Of a stretch of 64,000 nucleotides of DNA, positions 34,642-47,900 are shown one piece after another. Where the stretch lies: NCBI RefSeq assembly GCF_000002985.6, contig NC_003282.8:7812001-7876000 (forward strand), in the 5' to 3' direction. Position numbers and translations under genes: made by a program. The notes under the pieces are model-generated. The model made no database searches. It was not told the DNA's origin and saw only the letters and a program-made list of their open reading frames with translations. Source of the DNA: Caenorhabditis elegans (taxonomy: Eukaryota > Nematoda > Chromadorea > Rhabditida > Rhabditidae). The first letter of the stretch is position 1, and the number at the start of each line of letters is the position of its first letter.

Positions 34642-37600
34642 ATGTTCCGGCAACTCAGTGAATTATATATAAGTACTCTAAAAGAGGCAAAAGAAAGGGT
34701 TTGATATACGACAATACACTTCAAGTACCAAAAAATATTAATTTCAGTCTCCACCCAACTTTGATGATACACCACGTGGTTTGTTACTTGCTCTCATTAA
34801 AGACCGACCGACAATTTGGAATTCTAGTGCACGATTAACAAAAGATGATGTTCTAGCTTCATTTCAACAATGTTCCGCAATTTTGTCAAATATGGATCCT
34901 GGTTATTCGAGTAAGAGTTTTATTTATTGAAAATTTAATAATTTAATTTGAAAAAAAAACCTCAAAATTGTAAAGGCATTATAAAAATTTTTAATAACGT
35001 AAAAAATCTGTGATCTTCAAAAGTTTTCAAAGAAAAGTAGGGAGACTTACTAGTTAGACAAAGTAACATTTTTTAGAACCTAACAATTGTAAATTGAAAA
35101 TTATTTAGGTATCTGTAATTTTTTCTGTCCATGTGATTCAAGAACTTCATAAATTTTAATCTTTTTTGCATTTAAGAATTCCCAAAAGACCCAGAGATGA
35201 ATTTTTGCTCTCTAATTTCATATCAAACTAATTTTTTCTTTATTGCAGTATGGGCGGTCATTGAAAAATGGTGTTGGGTTGTTGAGAGCTACGTGAGGTG
35301 CTCAGTGACGGCTCCTCCATCAGAATGGCGTTATAATAATACTCTTGATTATTTGAAGCAGTTTGCCACCACGAGTTATCCGTATTTAGGGTAAGTGTCT
35401 TTGATAAATTTCATAAAATATAAGCTTTTGCTAAAAACTGTCTCAATTTTGACTCCAAATAGAAATGTTTTGTTTCAAGCTTTTTGAAAATATGCCTCCA
35501 TCAATTACAGTAATCTTATTGAAAATTTTTTTTAACGGAAAATAAATCGTTGTTAAGGCATTGCATTCCGTAATTTTTAATTTGGTTTTTATTACAAAAT
35601 GTATGCAAAACAATTTCAGATGCCTTTCAAAGAAACGACGAAATGAATTAACGAAGCTATACAATGATCCGGAAATAAATGTAGTTATGCAAAAAACGGA
35701 AGAAATTGAATTTCCTGTAGGAATTTTCCGGGACGAAATGTTGTATCTTTCTGGAGAAGATCACTTAATGCAATATGATTTAGAACTGAGAACTGTTGGA
35801 CAAGTTGTTAATGCAAAACGAAGAGGCAGGCCCTCAAAAGTCGATAAAGTATGTTTTTAAATTTTTAAAAATGGAAATAATTGGAAAAGATGCCTCTGAA
35901 AATTAAATGGACCGCCTTGATTATTCAAACGTTCAAAAAAAACATTTTGCCGAAGATACTTTTGAGCTAGATTAGACAAACTTTAACCTTAAAAATGTTT
36001 TTAATACTACAATCTTTCTCAAAAACCCGAAACCGAAAGTTTTCAACTTTGTTCAGAGAATAATGATTAAATTTATTTGTTGAGGGATAAGCATTATTTT
36101 AATTTGATCTTTGCGAGGTTCTAACGGAAAACCTCCATAAAAATAAAAACCGTCCAAAAGGTGTACGTCTTCAATTTAATATATATGGGTTACTGAAATT
36201 CTCCATTGCACAGATTTTTTTTGGTCTCTAATGATAACTATTTTGTTTGTAGTGAGTGCGCGTTTCGTATTTCAAAGTGAAAATTTTCACAGTGGTCAAG
36301 AATGAGCAATGATTAAAAAAATTAATTTTTTGCTCCAGCGCCAGTGCCGATTTAGTAAAATTACACTTATAATTCACCAAAATACGGAATATCAAAACAG
36401 TTTTGGCAAACTGCCAAACTTTTGACAAAGTTTTCCTATCTGAGAAATTTAATTGATTGTGGCTTATTTGAACCCCTGCAATGTTTAAATACGAATAATT
36501 AAAGTTTTTTGGTTGACCACCAAAATTATGAGTGACGAGAAATTGCCAGTTTTAACTAAAAGTTATAAAAATCCTCATACTCCACCTTTACCTGTTTATA
36601 TTTCAATGTATTGTTTCATATTTCAGCGATCTCCAGTTGATAATTTCTATAATTTAACGCCACAATCTGCTCAATTTCAAAAGCTACTGGAGAGCAATAT
36701 GTCAAGTGCATTCAGCATTGCTTTTGCCGAATCTGAATTGATTCCCGATGATTTAGGATTTTCACCGGCAATGTACATGGCTCTTATCGATATGATTCAA
36801 GATAAACCAGAATTATGGCAATCAAATCATCCTCAAAAGGATAATTTACAAGCACAAGAGCAATTGTTTGAAGATTTCGGAAAACAATTGATTATAAAGT
36901 TCCGAGATACAGCAGATATTAGTGTTCTTGAAAAGTTAACGGGCCCATACGTTCATCTTGTTTGGGAACGACTATTGGAAAAGTTTAAAGAAGAGGATAG
37001 CCTTGAAACAGTATCGAAATGGAAATATTATCAGGTTGGGTTTTTACTTAATTTTCCAAAAATATTATCGCCAAAAAGCCTTCATAAAATGAACTACCTA
37101 TGAAAAATTATTCAGAAAGAGCTACATTAAAAATTCAATTTTTATGGAATTTAATCTAGTTCAATCATGATAAAAACCCTGTTTAAAATCAAAATTTTAG
37201 AATTATTTTATTCGGAATTTAGTACAGGTTCTAGTTTTCCAATAGCTTCCAAATTTTTATTCTAGCTGAAAAATAATTTGATTAAACATTTCTGAGTCCC
37301 AATTATTCACATTTTTACGCATTAGTTTAGTACTGTAGTTTGAATTTTTAACAAAGTTCGTTTCTATAGTTCTAAATTTCCTTTTCATCCTCCCAACTTC
37401 GTGCATTGTGCACTTCGGAACTGACAGCTGCCTACCAGCTGTCGCGGTCTCCACACCACTGGAGTTTTTTTTTCTGAATAAAAAAAATTGGAGCAGAAAT
37501 ATACGCAGCCAGGCTTATTCAACGGAATACTACCCTAAAGGTTTAGCAATTATTTGAAATTCTCGAAATATAAATTGGGAGAAAGTATATATATATATGC

Positions 37601-40600
37601 ATGAACAGGGTCCGAAATAGGCCAAGTAAACGGGAAAGGGAATCTAGGTCGATTGTCGATGAAGGCGACTTTGTATGTGCGAGTGACCTGATTGCTATAC
37701 GGGGGCTCGCAATGAGGTCATACCTCGACAGAAAAGGGGGACGGCGGTCTGGTTATACTTTATGACCTGAAGGCCACTTCGTTCATCACTTTTCTCGTCC
37801 CGCATATTTCATTTGTTTCGGTAGCAGTATTTGACGGTTTTTTTCAAATGTCTAGTTTTCTTTACTCAAATGCTGTGAATTATAGGTGAAATATTGTCAG
37901 TGGTGCTTTAGTCTGAATAATTATCCAAAAAGACCCAATACGATAATAAAACATTTCGAAAGTTTTTAGATTTTTCATCATTTTCAAGCATGGTGGAAAA
38001 TTAAGAACAATAAGTAAATTTCAAAATATCTACAATTTTTTTTGGAAAGTGTTACCATGATATTTGGATTTTGGCACTATAGGGGCGATTTAAAACAATT
38101 TTTCCATTATTTTTCAACATTTTTGAGCTTTCGAAAAAATTATTTAACATTTCAGAGTCTTAATAAACTGTTAGTTAAGTAATTTATTAGTTAAGACTAC
38201 CGTTTTCTTCCATATACCATTATATTCAACGAAGATTATATTATTTTCAGCCTCTTCTATTTCTATCGACTCGGTTGATGCCTGCGTTCCTTCCAGAAAA
38301 CTTCATCAAAACTGAAGGTAAGATTCATATTCGTACTTCTCCCATTCATACAAAACCCTCTAATTTTCTCACCAATCATTTCCTCCCCAGTCATCTCTTC
38401 GTTTGGGCCCATGTTTGTTGTCATCTCCTGTCTCTTTTCTTACGGACTCATGGGCCTGCTTTTTCGTGGGAACTATCGTGTGAACTGACGATGCCGTTGT
38501 GTCCCTTCTTTTTCCCATTCTTTCTCAGACACCACCAACACCATCCCGCATACGAAAGAGACCAACACGGACTCTTCTACTTCTTCTTCTGATGGGACAC
38601 ATCCTTTGCTCTACTTTTTTGTCTTTTCGTGCCCTCTACTCATCATGAGTAAGATTTGCGCATGGGAAACATGTACGGGCGGACGGACATTTTGCATTTT
38701 TTGCACTAGAATATATATTTAGATGGTAGGAACTTTTATTTTTACGTATTACTTCCACATTTGTTGTAGAATATTAATATTTCCCACAGTCAATAATTCT
38801 AGTAAATCTCAGGTTGTGTAGTAGTGACGCAAGTCCCCTCTTCTCAGATATAGAAAGAATAATGTTATAAAATGTATAAACCGTTTTTTTGGGCATAAGA
38901 TTTTCAGAACAAGAAGTCTTTCAAAATTTGTTTTGATACTTTCTAATCATACCTCATGTTTTACAAACTGGAATTTGTTTAGTCGATTATTAAAATATCA
39001 TGCTATCAAAATTTCAATTTAAGTTAGGGGCACTCCGAATTAAAAAAAAACAAAAAATATTCGAAAATCTTATACATCTTCAAATCCTCCATTTTCCCAT
39101 CTTCTCATGCCATTTTTCCAACTCATTGCTACCCTATCATCACCGGCGACATCGTCAACGTTGTCAACCACCGACGTAACGGATGTCAGAGATGTATCTC
39201 AGTTGGCTTGAAGAATGATGGCGCGGTTGTTGGGCTCTGTCTCGTCCGCATTTCGATTTTCCCACCACATTGTGTCTGTTGGCTCCGCGAGCCGTATGCT
39301 ATCTACTACCACCGTTCCCACAATATTCGCGAGTCTTCCTGCATGGGCAGTCTCATCGTTTTGTGTATGTGTGCTGGAGAATGGGTGAAAACGGACAATT
39401 CAGTATTATCAAGTTTTCTACAGTATTTATTCAAACTTATAGTTAGAATTGAATAAGGATAACAGGGTCAAATATTCGCCTATATCAACTTCTACTAAAG
39501 TTATGACAAAACAGTTATGAAATTTTTCCTTTCTTGATCATCATTTCGTTGACATCCTATATGAGATTTAGTCATGTTTTGTCAATGTGCATAAGTAAAT
39601 ACTCAGTGACAGCAGCTGGATTTCTCCGATTTGACCTTTATCCAAGATGTATTAACTGTAAATAAGAATTAATATTGCCAAATTGTTTCCACTCGTAAAG
39701 TTTTGATTATTTCTCATTTCCTATTGGAGCTCCTCCTACTACTCACTTTCAGCATGAGTTTTAATTTTTCATTCATTTTAGAAGAAAATAAGAGAATTTG
39801 CAAAATTAGGGAAATACATTTTTGGATTAATCCTGTAATACAGAACTTTAAATTTCCTGAGATTCACTGTACTGACATGATTTCTAAAATAAAAATGTTT
39901 GGACCGTATTTCGAAACCTTTTAGTATTCCAAAACTACGTGGCTTCATAATTTTCATATACAAACTCAAAAACGTGAGAACTCTTTTTTCATTTATTCCT
40001 TTCTCTTCTTCACAGTTTCCCACATCGACCATAAACCCTCGGAGACGAGAAAAACGAATGATACATTCGATTCATTTTTCTCTCCTGTGATCTTCCCCGC
40101 GATGACTCTCATGATGAGCAGTATCGTTTGATTCACGCCGACACTTTGCACCCACACCTTTTTTGGTCATTAGGTGGTAATAAACTGTAGGGTACCGTGC
40201 TCCCCTTTGCAGACTCCTCCTATCTTCACTATTGTCTCTTAGATAGTCTTCTTTTAGTTATTGGTTTTATTCAACAACTGAATGTTCTATTTTCTTTAAT
40301 AATTGAGGATCCATTAAATTATTTCCGTTCATATCAATGAAATATTTGAGCTTCTTAATTTCAGAACCATCCAGCTCGGCCGGCTTATCGGCACGTCTAG
40401 CAATTGCATCTCCATCTGGATCATCTCAAAGTGAAGATTCAAGGATGGCTGCATCTTCACCATCAACTGCTTTCATAGGAATGCCGACTACAATCAATGG
40501 AAACAAGTCGATACAAACTGTGCTTGATAATCTAATTGCTGCCAGATCCAAAAAAGAAGATCATGCTGCTTCAACGACATCAGTTCTACAAGCTCCAAAC

Positions 40601-41921
40601 TATAGTGAATTGAAGCAAATGTTGGAAAAGAACAATATATTGTAAGTTGAGCAGTGGGATTGAGGAAATGAGGAGATCTTTTTCCAGAAAAGTGGACAAT
40701 GAAAATGGGCCACCGTTAAAACGAGTGAAGCAAGAAATTGAATCACCTCCAGGAAGTTCTCGAATGATCGTGTACAATGATACCAGAAAAACCACAAACG
40801 CAGTGAGTTATCAAAAGGATCAAAAAATCTTAACTTGAAAGCTTCTAATGAATACCTAATATTTCCATCTTTTCAGCCAATATCAACATGGGTTCCACCA
40901 AGAGAAGATTTAACAGCAAAAGTAAAGGATGAAACAGTTCAATCAGTTCCACAGAGAAAAGCACAAGCAACTGCTGTAATCAAAAGTGGATTTCCACTCG
41001 AAAAACATTTGAAAAAAGTGAGTGAAACAGGAAATTCTCAGTCAGACAGATGTCTAAAACAAATCTCTAGATGATTCAGCAAGCCGTTCCCTCGATGATC
41101 CCAGTAACCAGCTCATCGATTCCTCAACGAAATGGCATTCTCGGATTGAATTCTATGATTCTTCCACCGTCGGCTATTCAACAAGCACTTTTGAAGAAAA
41201 TGGATGTTCCAACAACAACACCATCAATGTCTTCAACTTCATCTTCTCAGGCACAATCATCGATGAATGGAGTAATTAATGGAAATAACACCGAAGTAGA
41301 AGATAAATGGACACTGTTGGGTCAGTTTTATGACAAAAATAGCTGAATTAAAATTTCAATCATATTTTTTATTAAGCAAAGTAATGTGCACAGTTGCATT
41401 AAAGGTGGACTACGGCCAATGATGAAATAATTAAAAAATCCTAATAAAACTTTAAAAAATTTCAAAAAAAATTTACTTCGAGTCAAGAGGGAATTTTCCG
41501 AGCGGCTGAAAATAAAAAATATTTCCACATTTTTTTGAAAAGTCTTTTTAAATATTTATTTTTAATTGATTATATTTAGTTATTTTAGAATAATAGGAAT
41601 GGTTTTTAATCTTTTACCCATTGGTCGTGCTCCAGCTTCAAAAGGCTTCTCTACCCCCAATAAATCGAAGCCTTCTCCTTAATCCTAGCAAAACTTACTC
41701 TACAACTAAAAGAGAGATTAATCTCAACATCATATTTGCAAAATTATTTAATTATTATTATTATTTTAGGCCGAATGATTGCAATGATGGCTCGTGAAAT
41801 AGAGACACGTGATCCAATGTCAGCATGTGAACTAACAAGAGATCTACAACAAGTCATATTCCAATACAATATGAAAACTCTTCGCCCCAAAGAGAATAAT
41901 AGTTCATCTTCATCTCAATAA
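34642..41921 (+). CDS. MADF-like/AT-hook nuclear protein, 666 residues
   Basis: Eleven exons: 34642-34698, 34748-34910, 35249-35390, 35620-35848, 36627-37034, 38251-38317, 40365-40641, 40688-40802, 40877-41017, 41071-41320, 41770-41921; all phases agree. Residues about 25-110 look like a MADF domain (GLLLALIKDRPTIW; IWAVIEKWCWVVESYVR), a Myb/SANT-like DNA-binding fold. KRRGRPSK (about 187-194) is an exact AT-hook core. A second MADF-like unit spans about 246-345 (MALIDMIQDKPELW; VHLVWERLLEKFKEE). A Ser/Pro-rich region with basic patches (PPLKRVKQE) follows. The C-terminal helix region (IAMMAREIETRDPMSACELT) may mediate oligomer contacts. A trans-splice acceptor ends at 34629, 12 bases before the ATG. 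Probably a transcription or chromatin factor; I do not recognise the gene, and the MADF calls are by eye. Confidence 0.85.
37035..38250 (+). other. Intron 5 of the MADF-like gene
   Basis: 1.2 kb. 37560-37810 has high sequence complexity and more G+C than the rest (GAAGGCGACTTTG, ATACGGGGGCTCGC, GAGGTCATACCTCGAC), unlike typical AT-rich intron filler; it could be an enhancer or small RNA. 38035-38130 resembles one end of the foldback family seen at 9261-9540. Confidence 0.5.
38318..40364 (+). other. 2 kb intron 6 of the MADF-like gene
   Basis: Largest intron in the gene. 38380-38560 and 39110-39400 are of mixed composition (ACATCGTCAACGTTGTCAAC; GGCTCCGCGAGCCG), possibly conserved regulatory DNA. 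A GGCCCATG/CATGGGCC inverted pair sits at about 38406 and 38448. No nested gene is evident. Confidence 0.45.
41391..41640. repeat. Foldback element in the last intron of the MADF-like gene
   Basis: Begins TTAAAGGTGGACTACGGCCA (about 41399) and ends with the near-complement CCCATTGGTCGTGCTCCAGC (about 41620-41639). Its inner right end, TTATTTTAGAATAATAGGAA then TGGTTTTTAA, matches the right end of the 9261-9540 element. Same family. Confidence 0.65.
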
Positions 41922-44900
41922 TTTCAATTTTTCTCTAATTTTTTTCAATCCTCTCCTTACGTGTACATTGCCACCCGTCTCTCAATTTTCCCTTTTTCTA
42001 TGGGACTTTAAACATTTTTTGTTCTTGTTTATATTATTATTAGTTTGACATTATCATTCTTTCCTCATTTTTCTGCATTTTCTAATTATTTTTCGATTTT
42101 TTGTTCACATAAATTAACTGTATTCATCGCCGCCTCTTGAACCTGAAAGTAGAGCCAATTCATAAAATTTCAGCTAATTTCAAAATGCTCCGCCCCAATT
42201 TCGTTCAGTTTCTTTACAACTGCATTTGTAGATTAAGTTAACAACGTCATCACGTTGAGAATTCGGACTTACGCAATGATACGGTCATAAAGTTTGGCAT
42301 TTCACTGCCTTATTCGGGGGTGGAATTCATTTCGTTTGGCATCTCAGGATCATTCAGGAGGGAGGCTTCTTCCTTATGAGAAATGTGATTGTTTTGGCTG
42401 GAAATGACTACATAACATTATTTTTCCATATAACTCTCAATCTATGATTTCTATTCTCTGAACTAATTGATTTTTCTGAATGGGTCGAGGTAAATTTATG
42501 GATTACGGTATTTTCAGTTTCTGGTGAGTGGTGGAATCAATGCGAATAATAATTTTTAAAAAATTTAAGAAGTAGAATATCCGCCAAACATTTCCGTTTT
42601 CTCGGAAATTTCTTTGGTGAGAATATATTTCTTAATATTCTTGAAAATTACGTTGATTATTATGAACAAACTATAAAAATATTATATGGTTATTTTATGT
42701 ACCGTAATCTAATAAAACGTGAGACTCTAACGGCTATTCTTCTCGGTGGGTCTTACCACGATTATTATTAAAGTCTCGCACACAGTAAAAATATATAAGT
42801 TATTCGATTTCATATTTCCAATACGTAAATAATTTTCACAGTAACAGAGAAGCTTTAAATTGAAATTAAAAATGTTTCCCTTATTAGTTTTGCGTCCCCT
42901 TGGCTTCACTTTGACGGCCAGTTTCTCGATCATCTTTTTTGATTCACAAAAATTTGCTACTGGTATCTCTCACTACATTTTATTATATATAACTACTTTT
43001 GATAAAACCTAAGACAGGCAAAATTTGAACTCTTAAATCATAGTGATGTTGGTGCAATAGGCTAAAATACGGTACGTGAAATAACTCAATATCAGAAAAG
43101 TTTTAGAAAAACAGTATTTTTTGTAGAATAGTATTTGTCTCACATTGTAATTACCTTCATTACGTCATCGCGATTTAATTAACCCCAATGCTAACAGACA
43201 CTCTGCATTCCAGGAAGGTTAAGTACAACAAGATTCCGAATAATTTTGACCGTACCAGTCATTTTTTGTTGCAATCTTTTCAAAACGATGTTATTATGAT
43301 GTGGTTTGTACCTTGAAAATCTTGAAGTTTTGCACTCCCTTTTAAAAAAGGTCCCTTCATAAAAATCTAATTTAAATTAAAATCTGAATGTATTAAAAAA
43401 TACGGATTGAATTAATATTCAGACAACGCTTGTAAATTCGAAGGCATCTAGAACTTCATATATTTTCGTAATACTAGAGTCATTATTCTTGTCATTGTGA
43501 TTTTAAATGAGATACTTCACCACACGTCACTTCTTGCAACTTTGTGCAACTTCTCCCGTTTTTTCCCGTTTCAAATCACGAGCATCTCCTGGACAACATA
43601 GAGGGGGCCGGCAGTTCGTATAGTTCATGTCCATACCTGTTTCGAATTCTTCGGCCAAGCCGATTAGCATTTAAATGAGTTTTCGGCATTTCATCTTTCT
43701 CTCTGTATCTCTAGTTGATTTGATTATGATATAAATGTTCCCCTCATATGATCACTTTCGTCCATTGCGCCATCATTACAGTAGTCTATGTACACATCTT
43801 TTCAGAAAATTCTGGAAAATGACTTATCTCAATTTTCTAGATACGCATAATCTTTAAATAACTAGTGTTTTGCTGAATGAGCAATAATACCTACTGTATC
43901 CTAGATTGCGGTAGATCAGGTTTCTTGTAGCAATAACTGTTATTATATTTATTTTGAGCTTGAGCTTGAGCTCATCTTTCGAATAAAATTTAAATTTTCA
44001 GATCGAGCTTGATACTTTGATAAGTTGTGTTGTGAATAATCATAACTAGGTCCTGATGTAATTTTTTTCGAGCAATAATTTGAAAGTTGCAACATTTCTG
44101 AACATGTTCTCCAACTCTTTAACTCCTCCTCTATTACACTGAAATAACTAATTGTGCAACAATCTGCCAGATGACTCACTCATTCTGACACTTCTGCATC
44201 ATCTCATGTTTTTTTATTCGATTTCTCGCATTCAATATCATTTATCATATGACGTGGCAAACCTGCAATGAATTGATTTGGAACGGGCAGCAGTTGTTGC
44301 TGATTTGCCAGCGAAAAATGTTTCATGCTTCGTTGTGGAATGTTGTTGTCACTAGTGTATTAAGTTTCGTTTTTTTAGTTCACTGCTTTCTTACTTTTTA
44401 AAGTCTAAACTTTAGTCCTATCATGGTGGGAGTTGCCATTAAAAAACTACACAGGACTATAAGAATTATTTCCAGATTGTGTCTGTTAAAGGTGGAGTAG
44501 CTTATAAAATATTTAACATCACTTATTTGGTGCTGAAATGACCAAATAATATTGCAAATCTTTTTCAAAAGTTGTTTGAATTTTTATTAATTCAGTTAAA
44601 ACTGAAAACTAGTCCGTTTTCACTAATCATAATTTTTGGAAATCCACAAAAAATGCTTCAAAACTGCTTTAGTTGTTTTTATTTTTAGACATACTTCGAC
44701 GACGCCCAAAATATTTCAAAATTTAAAATTTTCTCAGAAATTTGGCATATTGCCTTTGACTGAAAATGATGAAAAATGTAAAAAAATTTCACAGTTTTTA
44801 ATTTACAATGAAAAACTGCGAAATCTTCATTGCTCCCCGTGCTTTTAATCATACTTTCAATGGATTGAGTCAAAATATAAATTATCCAAAAAAGCAAAAA

Positions 44901-47900
44901 TTAGTGGATTTATCTTAAAAGTGTTTTCCCCACACATTTGTCTTTCAGAAGCCAAAAAATAATACGTTTTCAAAGTAGATACAACATGAATCATTGTTTA
45001 TCACTTAATATGCCAAATATCGCCCAAAAATGTTAAATCATATTATTTATTATTATTTTTAGAACGATTTGAAATGGTTTCTCTGTATTTTGCAAAATTC
45101 TGATGGTGAATCAATTTTGGTTTCACTGCAAAAATATATGTATTTCTGAATCCGAGATTATTTACTGAACATTATAGAATCCAGTAAAATGATCAAAATT
45201 AATTCTACCAAATATGACTATGAAAAAAAAATTTTTTTCAATTCTTCCAATTTACAAGGAATTTTATCAAGCACAGTCTAACATATGTTTCTTAAATGTT
45301 AACTATTGGAGTTATTTGGAAAAACTGCTTTATTCCCCGAAAACTACAAGCTAAACTTTAATACAGCATTCACCTTTCCCCTGTCTTAAAACGAACGCTC
45401 ATTGGAAACTTTTGAATAGGGTATTTGGAACAATGTTTGGTAACTTAATATGTATTGCATTACGTTCCAATAAATGTATACGAACCGTATGAATCACTGG
45501 TCCTTTTACGCTTTTTTGTGGCTCTCATTTTCATTCACAACGTTTTTTTTGCAAAAACTTGCACGCGGAGATAGTGCATTCCAAAATGAATCTAAACAAA
45601 TTTTTTCATTTTCTCATTCTTACTCTTGGGGCTGTCCAGAATTTGTTTATGCGGGTGGTGGTGGGAGACTCTCACCTCTGCTTCTTCCAAATGGTTTATG
45701 GCTCTTCATTTGTCTCGTCCTCCTTCGTTTATGACTCTTGTTCTTTTCTTTTCCCCCGCTCATCCTACAATTCATAAAAATCTGAATGGGTAAACTGTGT
45801 AATCAAGAAAAAGGGTGGACACAATGCGCCAATGATACATAAATTCTATGACTTCAAAGTGTAGTTTATTTAACTTTTTGTCTCTGAACTTGTTAGTTTT
45901 TACAGTTTTACGAATAGATCACAGGGCTTTGTAAAAACTGTTGCAACGATTTGTAAGTTGACCGTATCAAGTACAGTTCATCTACCAACATCTGCTCCTA
46001 AGTGCACTGGAACCAGTTACAGCTGCTCAACTTTTTTTCTGAGATTTGAATTGGTTTGAACTAATCAAGCAGATGACCCGTACTGACCCCAGTTTTCAGC
46101 TGCGTTGTTTTCAATTGTCGTTTGATTTGGTCAAAGGATGCTTTAAAAAAAATCACAAAAGTAGAAATTTTTTTTTTATTTATCCAAAGATCCAGGTGTA
46201 TTACTTGAACTACGTGGAATGTTTTGAAACAACTATCCAAGGTATAAGCTGCAACATTAAAGAAGCAAATACTGATAGAAGTTCCGATTGAGTTTGATAG
46301 TATTGTGACGTAGCTATTAAATGAAAACGAACTAGTAATCATATTGAGTAATATGTCAATGTCAATCAAAACATATTTAGATGAAGCAAACTCATATTAT
46401 GTCACATTGATCACATTAATCCATAAAACCCTTATCAATAGAACGAATGGATAAGAGACCAGAAAGATATTTCGAGAATCAGAAATCCTCACTCATTTCC
46501 CGCGTTTTTACTACCAGTTGACCACTGACATTTTACGTTATTTAGATTCCAAACACTGAATCACCATCACACGACGCATTTAAAACTAAATATTCGTTTT
46601 TAACATCATCTCCGATTAGTTTATCACCACCTCCATGCAAGGTGGTCTCTGAAATCTATAATATTTCCTGTTGAATCCTTGGTATTTCCGAGTAGTTTTC
46701 CATCTTTTATTATCTTTTATCATCTTTTTCAACAACTTTCCATCTTTTTGTTTTCAACCTCAAGCCACAAACCTTTTTCCGATTTTATGAGGTATGTGAA
46801 ACGGTCTATACTCTCACTTTTGACCACTTCAAATTCCTCGGTTGAGGAGGAAAAAACAGAGATAGCTTTTTTTTGAGATTTTGTTTATCATGTGAAACCG
46901 TATTAAATTGTATGAACTTGTTTTCAGTAATTGAAGTGCTTTTTATTTTGAAACTATACACAGAGCCGGCCGAAAATTGAATGACCCAAAACTATTTGTT
47001 TCAGAAATCCCGTTCAATTCTTTCAAACATCAGTTTTTGTATTTAAAACTCAACGTTTGAATCATATTCAAAACATTTCTACACTCAGAAAATGATTTCA
47101 AAAAAATATCGCTCTTTAAGAAAATATTCTTATCTCTGGCTTTTGGAATTTTTTATTATCTTTTTCATTATTTTTGTAAGTGACACCTATCGGCGATAGA
47201 TCTAAAAAGATTTTATGTTGTAACTGTAAATAACTTTTGACGTAACGTTGAAGATTGAAAATAAACTTTAAAGGACATTATTCCTTCTGAAAACAATCCA
47301 AAATAAGGCAATAGATCAGGAACAGGTCAACTGGTAAAGTAAATGTTGGAATTGAATTATATTTTGTTGTTCACAATTCCTTGTTATCTATAACAGCTGA
47401 CAATATTTGTTCAAAGTGTCGTCATTTCGATTGAGTTTAATTTGCTAAAAAATAAAGGGGTAATAAGTTCCGGGTCAAATAAAAAATAAATTCATAACTT
47501 GTTTCGCAGCATATCGATTTTTTGAAAAAAAAAAGGGAATTTATGTTATCATGCCTTTCATTTTACGGTAGTTTCAAAACTTTTGATCATCCCAAGTTCT
47601 CGGCGAATTTTTTAGTTTAGTATACAATGTGAGAATACAAAAAATTCGTTTCAAAATTTTTAGATTTCTGCAACTTTAAAACAAATAAATGTTTTTTTTT
47701 GAGCTTCAGGAGTTTGCTATAAAGTTGTGGCGTTCTGCCAATGATTCATCGTTTTAGAAGATCAAAAACCCTTTTTCTGCCAAAAACTGCCAGAAATCTT
47801 TGCCATTCCGATCAGTCTTATCAAATTGCCTAATTAAATCATGTCACGGAAGTCAAAATCTGATTCTGTTTCAAAGTTTTTTATTGTGATTTCTTGTCAA

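Noticed and set aside
1057-47873. CTGTTTCA (type I piRNA upstream motif) on either strand, e.g. near 1057, 21617, 27580, 30219, 47866
   Set aside because: C. elegans chromosome IV has piRNA clusters, but the count is about what an AT-rich background gives, and I cannot confirm a downstream 21U start without small-RNA data.
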